Shown here: piece after piece, positions 58,582 through 64,000 of the stretch
How the letters are laid out: every line of letters begins with the position of its first letter
How positions within the stretch are numbered: the first letter of the stretch is position 1
Assembly: GCF_003030465.1 (NCBI RefSeq)
Contig: NZ_CP028339.1
Location: 1,612,001 to 1,676,000, forward strand
DNA: 64,000 nt
Direction: 5' to 3'
Origin: Thauera aromatica K172
GTDB lineage: Bacteria; Pseudomonadota; Gammaproteobacteria; Burkholderiales; Rhodocyclaceae
The notes under the pieces: generated by a model
Database searches by the model: none
What the model was told of the DNA's origin: nothing
What the model saw: the letters and a program-made list of their open reading frames with translations, nothing else
Position numbers and translations under genes: made by a program

Positions 58582-59859
58582 TCAGGCGCGGCGCGAGAGG
58601 GCGCGGTGGCCGATGTCGCGGCGATACTGGCAACCGTCGAAAGCGATGCCCTCGGCGAGTTCGTAGGCGCGCTTCTGGGCTGTGCGCACGTTGTCGCCGA
58701 GCGCGGTCACGCACAGCACGCGGCCGCCGGCAGTGACGATCGCGCCGTCCTGCTCCGCGGTGCCGGCATGAAAGACGTGGGCGTCTTCGGCGGCTCCGTC
58801 CGGCAGGCCGGAAATCGCATCGCCTTTGCGCGGATTGTCCGGATAGCCGGCTGCGGCGAGTACGACCCCGAGGGCGAAGCGGCGGTCCCATTCGGCTTCC
58901 GCCTGGTCGAGGCGGCCGGCGAGGGCGGCTTCGACGAGGTCGCCGAGGTCGCTCTTCAAGCGCATCATGATCGGCTGGGTTTCAGGGTCGCCCATGCGGC
59001 AGTTGAACTCGACCACGCGCGGCCGGCCCGCATCGTCGATCATCAGTCCGGCGTACAGGAAGCCGGTGTAGGGCAGACCGTCGGCGGCCATGCCGGCGAG
59101 GGTCGGAGTGATGATCTCGCGCATCACCCGGGCGTGGACGTCGGGGGTCACCACCGGTGCCGGCGAGTAGGCTCCCATGCCGCCGGTGTTGGGGCCGGCG
59201 TCGCCGTCGAGCAGGCGCTTGTGGTCCTGGCTGGTGGCGAGGGCGAGAGCGTGCTTGCCGTCGGCCATGACGATGAAGCTCGCCTCTTCGCCGGTCATGA
59301 ACTCTTCGATGACGACGCGGGCGCCGGCATCGCCCATTTTGTTGTCGAGCAGCATCATGTCGATCGCGGCGTGCGCTTCCGCTGCCGTCATCGCCACCAC
59401 GACGCCCTTGCCCGCGGCAAGGCCGTCGGCCTTGATGACGATCGGCGCGCCTTCGGCGTCGACGTAGGCGTGAGCTGCGGCGGCGTCGACAAAGGTGCGG
59501 TACTTCGCGGTCGGAATGCCGTGGCGGAGGAGGAACTGCTTGGCGAAGTCCTTCGAGCTTTCGAGCTGGGCGGCGGCCTTGGTCGGGCCGAAGATCGGCA
59601 GGCCGGCGGCGCGGAAGGCGTCGACCACGCCGGCCGCGAGCGGGGCCTCGGGGCCGACCACGGTGAAGCCGATCTGTTCGCGCCGGGCCAGCTCGACCAG
59701 TTCCTGCACTGCAGTGACGACGACATTCTGCAGCTTGGGCTCGCGGGCCGTTCCCGGATTGCCCGGCGCGACCAGTACGCGGGTGATCCGGGGAGATTGG
59801 GCGAGCTTCCACGCGAGCGCGTGTTCGCGGCCGCCGGAACCGATGACGAGGACTTTCAT
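58582..59859 (-). CDS. purD: Phosphoribosylamine-glycine ligase
   Basis: 425-residue ATP-grasp enzyme. The opening is MKVLVIGSGGREHALAWKLA, ATP-binding IVIKADGLAAGKGVVVA follows, and the metal site is VVEFNCRMGDPETQ. Second step of purine synthesis. ATG 59859 was chosen over the longer frame because it gives the exact family N-terminus. It follows purH by about 75 bp. Confidence 0.97.
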   Translation of the reverse strand: MKVLVIGSGGREHALAWKLAQSPRITRVLVAPGNPGTAREPKLQNVVVTAVQELVELARREQIGFTVVGPEAPLAAGVVDAFRAAGLPIFGPTKAAAQLESSKDFAKQFLLRHGIPTAKYRTFVDAAAAHAYVDAEGAPIVIKADGLAAGKGVVVAMTAAEAHAAIDMMLLDNKMGDAGARVVIEEFMTGEEASFIVMADGKHALALATSQDHKRLLDGDAGPNTGGMGAYSPAPVVTPDVHARVMREIITPTLAGMAADGLPYTGFLYAGLMIDDAGRPRVVEFNCRMGDPETQPIMMRLKSDLGDLVEAALAGRLDQAEAEWDRRFALGVVLAAAGYPDNPRKGDAISGLPDGAAEDAHVFHAGTAEQDGAIVTAGGRVLCVTALGDNVRTAQKRAYELAEGIAFDGCQYRRDIGHRALSRRA

Positions 59860-59933
59860 GTGCTGCTCCGAATCAGAATCTGCCCCGCAGGGCGTGAAGC
59901 CTGCTGCAGGGATGGGGCGAGGCCTTCGCCTTG

Positions 59934-61529
59934 TCAGTGGCGGAAATGGCGGAAGCCGGTAAATACCATGGCGATGCCCTGTTCGTCGGCGGCGGCGATC
60001 ACTTCGGCGTCGCGCACCGAGCCGCCGGGCTGGATCACCGCGGTGGCGCCGGCCTGGGCGAGGACGTCGAGACCGTCGCGGAAGGGGAAGAAGGCGTCCG
60101 AGGCGACCACGCACCCGGCGATTGCGAGGCCGGCGTTGTCGGCCTTGATCCGGGCGATGCGGGCAGAGTCGACGCGGCTCATCTGCCCCGCGCCGACGCC
60201 GACGGTCATGCCGTCCTTGCAGTACACGATGGCGTTGGACTTGACGTACTTGGCCACGCGCCAGGCGAACAGCATGTCGCGCATTTCCGCCTCGGTCGGG
60301 GCCCGCCGGGTCACCACCTTCAGGTCGGCGATCTGGATGCGCGCCTCGTCGGCGCTCTGCACCAGCAGGCCGCCGCCCACGCGCTTGTAGTCGAAGGCGC
60401 CGGCGGGCTGGCCGAGGGGGCAGGTGAGTACGCGCACGTTCTTCTTGCTCGCGAGCAGTTCGAGCGCATCGGCGGTGTAGGACGGCGCGATCAGCACTTC
60501 GAGGAACTGCGCCGACACCGCTTCGGCGGCGGCGCGGTCGACTTCGCCGTTGAAGGCGATGATGCCGCCGAAGGCCGAAGTCGGGTCGGTGGCGAAGGCC
60601 TTTTTATAAGCTTCGAGCGGGGTCGCGGCGAGTGCCACGCCACAGGGGTTGGCATGCTTGACGATGACGCAGGCGGATGCGACGGTGTCGTGGTCGAACG
60701 CTTTCACGCATTCCCAGGCCGCGTCCGCATCGGCGATGTTGTTGTAGGACAGTTCCTTGCCTTGCAACTGGGTGTAGCCGGCGACGCCGCCTTCGGCTGC
60801 GCCCGGCTGACGGTAGAAGGCCGCGCTCTGGTGCGGGTTCTCGCCGTAGCGCAGGTCCTGCACCTTATCGAAGGCCAGCTGCAGGCGCTCGGGATAAGTC
60901 TGCAGCGAGACGTCGCCGGCCTCGTTGGTGACCAGCGCGGTGAGGTAGTTGGAGATCGCCGAGTCGTAGCGCGCGGTGTGGGTGAAGGCCTTCACCGCGA
61001 GCGCGAAGCGGATCTGGTGGCTGAGCTTGCCGGCGTTGGCCTTGAGCTCATTGATGATGCCGGCGTAGTCCTCGGGGTCAGTGACGATGCCGACGCCGCC
61101 ATCCTTGTTGCCGTGGTTCTTGGCTGCGGCGCGCACCATGGTCGGGCCGCCGATGTCGATGTTCTCGATCGCGTCTTCCAGCGTGCAGTCGGGCTTGGCC
61201 ACGGTCTGCTGGAAGGGGTAGAGGTTCACCACCACGAGGTCGATGCGGCCGATGTCGTGCGCGGCGATCGTGTCCATGTGTTCAGAAAGGTCGCGACGGG
61301 CGAGGATGCCGCCGTGCACCTTCGGATGCAGGGTCTTGACCCGGCCGTCGAGCATTTCGGGGAAGCCGGTGTGCTCGGAGACGTCGGTTACCGGCAGGCC
61401 AGCCTCGCGCAGCAGGCTGGCGGTGCCGCCGGTCGACAGCAGCTTGATGCCGAGGGTGGAGAGCTCGCGGGCGAAGTCGAGCACGCCGCGCTTGTCGGAA
61501 ACACTGATCAGGGCTTGGGTCACGTTCAT
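59934..61529 (-). CDS. purH: Bifunctional AICAR formyltransferase/IMP cyclohydrolase
   Basis: 531 residues, full length. The N-terminal IMP cyclohydrolase (about 1-190) has [14 protein letters not shown] and [15 protein letters not shown]. The C-terminal AICAR transformylase has the Lys-His pair in [10 protein letters not shown] and the [20 protein letters not shown] end. Final two steps to IMP. Downstream of dusB-fis in the common betaproteobacterial order. Confidence 0.97.
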   Translation of the reverse strand: MNVTQALISVSDKRGVLDFARELSTLGIKLLSTGGTASLLREAGLPVTDVSEHTGFPEMLDGRVKTLHPKVHGGILARRDLSEHMDTIAAHDIGRIDLVVVNLYPFQQTVAKPDCTLEDAIENIDIGGPTMVRAAAKNHGNKDGGVGIVTDPEDYAGIINELKANAGKLSHQIRFALAVKAFTHTARYDSAISNYLTALVTNEAGDVSLQTYPERLQLAFDKVQDLRYGENPHQSAAFYRQPGAAEGGVAGYTQLQGKELSYNNIADADAAWECVKAFDHDTVASACVIVKHANPCGVALAATPLEAYKKAFATDPTSAFGGIIAFNGEVDRAAAEAVSAQFLEVLIAPSYTADALELLASKKNVRVLTCPLGQPAGAFDYKRVGGGLLVQSADEARIQIADLKVVTRRAPTEAEMRDMLFAWRVAKYVKSNAIVYCKDGMTVGVGAGQMSRVDSARIARIKADNAGLAIAGCVVASDAFFPFRDGLDVLAQAGATAVIQPGGSVRDAEVIAAADEQGIAMVFTGFRHFRH

Positions 61530-61688
61530 GATGGATTCGGAGACGGGAAAAAGGATCGGAATCGGTTCGAAGCGGGGGCGGAGGCGCCATGCCGGGGCGG
61601 GCGGCGGCTCAGCAGGATGTCGTTGGCGTTGGCGTCGGCGGTAGCGGAAGGGCCTGCGTCCGGTGCCGGAGCTGCGGCTGCCTGCAGC

Positions 61689-61925
61689 TCACAGCAGATC
61701 GTAATCGGTCAGCTTGCGGCGCAGCGTGTTGCGGTTGATGCCGAGCATGTCGGCGGCGATGGTCTGGTTGCCCTTGGCTTGCTGGAGCACGAACTGCAGC
61801 ATCGGGCGCTCGACGTTACGGATCACCATGTCGTGGATGGCGGCCGGTTTCTCACCGTCGAGGTCGCGGAAATACTGGTCCAGCGTGCGGAGGACGGCCT
61901 CCGCGATCTCGTTGCTGCGGCTCAT
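61689..61925 (-). CDS. fis: Fis-type nucleoid protein
   Basis: 78 residues. The C-terminal helix-turn-helix GNQTIAADMLGINRNTLRRK and the conserved QFVLQQAKGN before it identify Fis, a DNA-bending growth-phase regulator. Its ATG overlaps the dusB stop by four bases (ATGA), the classic dusB-fis arrangement. Confidence 0.95.
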   Translation of the reverse strand: MSRSNEIAEAVLRTLDQYFRDLDGEKPAAIHDMVIRNVERPMLQFVLQQAKGNQTIAADMLGINRNTLRRKLTDYDLL

Positions 61926-62944
61926 GCGGCGAGTTCCTGGGGATATTCTTTTTCGTAGTGCAGGCGGGCGCCGGCTTCGGCGAGCTGGCCGAAGAAGTCG
62001 TCGATCGCGGCGAGCTGCGCAGGAATGTCGGGAAGCAGGTTCATCGTGCGGCGGAACGCGGCCGAGCCGACCAGACCCTTGGTGTACCAGGAGATGTGCT
62101 TGCGCGCGATCTTCACTCCGCGCTCGTCGCCGTAGAAGGCATAGAGGTCGGCGAGATGCTCCCGGCACACCTGGTGGATCTCGCTCACCAGCGGCGGGGC
62201 GAGTTCCTCGCCGGTGGCGAGGAAGTGTTCGATCTCGCGGAAGATCCACGGCCGGCCCTGGGCGGCGCGGCCGATCATGATGCCGTCGGCGCCGGTGTGC
62301 TCGAGCACCTGCCGTGCTTTCTGCGGAGTGGTGATGTCGCCGTTGGCGATTACCGGGATGCCGACCTGGGTCTTCACCAGGGCGATGGTGTCGTATTCGG
62401 CTTCGCCCATGTACTGGTCGCTGCGGGTGCGGCCGTGGATGGCGATCGCGCGGATGCCGGCGTCCTCGGCGATGCGGGCGATCGTCGGCGCGTTGCGGTG
62501 GGCGCGGCTCCAGCCGGTGCGGAACTTCAGCGTCACCGGGGTGTGCGGCACGGCGCTCACCACCGCCTCGAGGATGCGCGCGACCAGCGCTTCGTCCTGC
62601 ATCAGCGCCGAGCCGGCCATGACGTTGCAGACCTTCTTTGCCGGGCAGCCCATGTTGATGTCGATGATCTGGGCCCCGCGGTCGGCGTTGTAGCGCGCGG
62701 CTTCGGCCATCATCGCCGGGTCGGCGCCGGCGATCTGGACCGCGATCGGCTCGACTTCGCCGTCGTGATTGGCGCGGCGCCGGGTTTTCTCGCTGCCGTA
62801 GAGCAGCGAGTTGGAGGTGACCATTTCGGACACGGCCAGCCCTGCGCCCATTTTTTTGCACAACTGGCGGAAAGGGCGATCCGTGACTCCGGCCATCGGA
62901 GCAAGGACGAGGTTGTTGCGCAAAGTGAAGCCGGCAAACTGCAT
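61922..62944 (-). CDS. dusB: tRNA-dihydrouridine synthase B
   Basis: 340 residues, flavoprotein TIM barrel. The start LAPMAGVTDRPFRQLC and the catalytic Cys in INMGCPAKKVCN are present, with the FMN site GADGIMIGRAAQGRPW. It reduces uridine in the tRNA D loop. First gene of dusB-fis(-purH-purD). Confidence 0.96.
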   Translation of the reverse strand: MQFAGFTLRNNLVLAPMAGVTDRPFRQLCKKMGAGLAVSEMVTSNSLLYGSEKTRRRANHDGEVEPIAVQIAGADPAMMAEAARYNADRGAQIIDINMGCPAKKVCNVMAGSALMQDEALVARILEAVVSAVPHTPVTLKFRTGWSRAHRNAPTIARIAEDAGIRAIAIHGRTRSDQYMGEAEYDTIALVKTQVGIPVIANGDITTPQKARQVLEHTGADGIMIGRAAQGRPWIFREIEHFLATGEELAPPLVSEIHQVCREHLADLYAFYGDERGVKIARKHISWYTKGLVGSAAFRRTMNLLPDIPAQLAAIDDFFGQLAEAGARLHYEKEYPQELAA

Positions 62945-63061
62945 CGGTCTGGTCGCACGCGGAAAACGCGCATTTTAACCGATGCACGGCGGTGCGGGTG
63001 AGTGCGGCCCGAAGCCTTCGCACGTGGGGCGGAGGCTTCGGGCGCGGCCGGCCGGCGCGGG

Positions 63062-64000
63062 CTAGGTGTAGGCGATCTCGGCTTCTCCGGCGCTGAGGCG
63101 CTGGGCGTGCACCAGCGCGGTGGTGATGTTGCCGGTGATCCGGTCTGCGCCGAGGGCCTCCTGGAAGCCCGAGCGCCGCACGATCGAGGCCGGCTGGGCG
63201 TTGAGTCCGCACAGCATGAGGTGGGCGCCGCGCTTGCCCAGGTTGCGGTGCAGGGTCTGCAGGATGTCGAGCCCGGTGGTGTCGAGGTTGATGACCTTGT
63301 TCATGTCCAGGATCACCACGTCGGGGTGGCCGTGCTGCATCTGCAGCAGGTTCTCGAGCTTGTTGGCGGCGCCGAAGAACAGGCTGCCGAACAGGCTGTA
63401 GGCGAGGATGCGCGGGCTGCCGTCGGCGCGGGTGAGCGCCTCGACGCCGTAGTGCTCTTCGAGGGGGATGCGTTCGATGCGGGTGAGGTCCGACATCCGG
63501 TAGATGAAGAACAGGCTCGCCAGGGCCATGCCGAGTTCGACCGCGAGGGTGAGGTCGAACACCACGGTGACGAAAAAGGTCGAGAGCAGGATGGTGCGGT
63601 AGTTGAGCGAATAACGCCGGAGTTCCTGCGGGGCGAGGGCGTGCCATTCGCCCATGTTGATCGCAACCACGACGACGATCGCCGAGAGGGTGGCGAGCGG
63701 GATGTGGCTGGCGAGCGGGGCGAGGGCGAGGACGACGGCGAGCAGCACTCCGGCGTGGATCATGCCGGCGAGCGGCGTGCGTCCGCCGGTGCGGATGTTG
63801 GTGGCGGTGCGGGCGATCGCGCCGGTGGCGGCGAAACCGCCGAACAACGGTGCGGCGACGTTGGCGATGCCCTGTGCCATCAGCTCCTGGTTGGGGTCGT
63901 GGCGGTCGTCGATCAGGCTGTCGGCCACCCGCGCCGACAGCAGGGATTCGATCGCGCCGAGCAGGGCGATGGTGATCGCGGGGGCGATCAGTTTGCCGAG
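63062..64000 (-). CDS. SulP-family transporter, C-terminal part (5' end beyond the window)
   Basis: 313 codons run in frame to the window edge, so the gene is cut at its 5' end. Transmembrane segments (NPQELMAQGIANVAAPLFGG is the conserved SulP block) are followed by a STAS domain with the motif NLDTTGLDILQ near the end. It is not a copy of the SulP gene at the start of the window; the STAS domains differ clearly. Confidence 0.9.
   Translation of the reverse strand, partial: LGKLIAPAITIALLGAIESLLSARVADSLIDDRHDPNQELMAQGIANVAAPLFGGFAATGAIARTATNIRTGGRTPLAGMIHAGVLLAVVLALAPLASHIPLATLSAIVVVVAINMGEWHALAPQELRRYSLNYRTILLSTFFVTVVFDLTLAVELGMALASLFFIYRMSDLTRIERIPLEEHYGVEALTRADGSPRILAYSLFGSLFFGAANKLENLLQMQHGHPDVVILDMNKVINLDTTGLDILQTLHRNLGKRGAHLMLCGLNAQPASIVRRSGFQEALGADRITGNITTALVHAQRLSAGEAEIAYT

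Overview
The window is about 64 kb of GC-rich chromosome from a betaproteobacterium, most likely Rhodocyclales of the Thauera/Azoarcus/Aromatoleum group. The best taxonomic pointer is a complete hcrCAB set for 4-hydroxybenzoyl-CoA reductase. Its HcrB carries the extra [4Fe-4S] loop with cysteines at 122, 138, 146 and 155, as described for Thauera aromatica. The dusB-fis-purH-purD order, the hemCDXY operon, exosortase-A-associated genes and an NnrS protein of denitrifiers fit the same group.

Layout. 0.1-4.0 kb: SulP transporter, then a divergent AraC regulator/MFS exporter pair. 4.1-8.3 kb: marR-hcrC-hcrA-hcrB on the minus strand, for anaerobic aromatic degradation. 8.6-11.8 kb, divergent from marR: cobS-cobT (aerobic cobaltochelatase accessory subunits) and a YjdM protein. 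12.1-25.3 kb: M20 amidohydrolase, FtsX-like permease, rmuC, ribA, moaA, a Lon-type protease, small membrane proteins and fghA.

25.4-35.8 kb is accessory DNA. It opens with a perfect terminator and only the 3' half of a tRNA-Asn gene. Next come a PIN/Phd toxin-antitoxin pair, an N-terminally truncated Fic protein, the tail of an XRE regulator and a 3.4-kb TniA/TniB-like transposon with TG...CA ends. After these lie two AT-rich genes flanked by three attC-like sites. I read this part as a short integron cassette array without an integrase in view. The second cassette gene is split by an IS66-family element with an exact 8-bp target duplication; removing the element and one repeat restores a 219-codon frame. 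The first cassette starts TTACGT, the exact complement of the start of its own attC R'' box, as a circularisable cassette should.

36.1-64 kb returns to core genome: PP0621-type protein, pilS-pilR (pilR with a one-base frameshift in a C6 run), an exosortase-associated acyltransferase, nnrS, a DUF59 protein, argB, an ACP/acyl-CoA ligase/PLP decarboxylase group of the PEP-CTERM (exosortase A) type, hsp20, a secreted barnase-like RNase with its barstar, grxD, argH, ppc, hemCDXY, hemF, purD, purH, fis, dusB, and a second SulP transporter cut by the window end.

Limits: everything is read by eye. Family names rest on recognised motifs and lengths. Site coordinates may be off by one or two bases.
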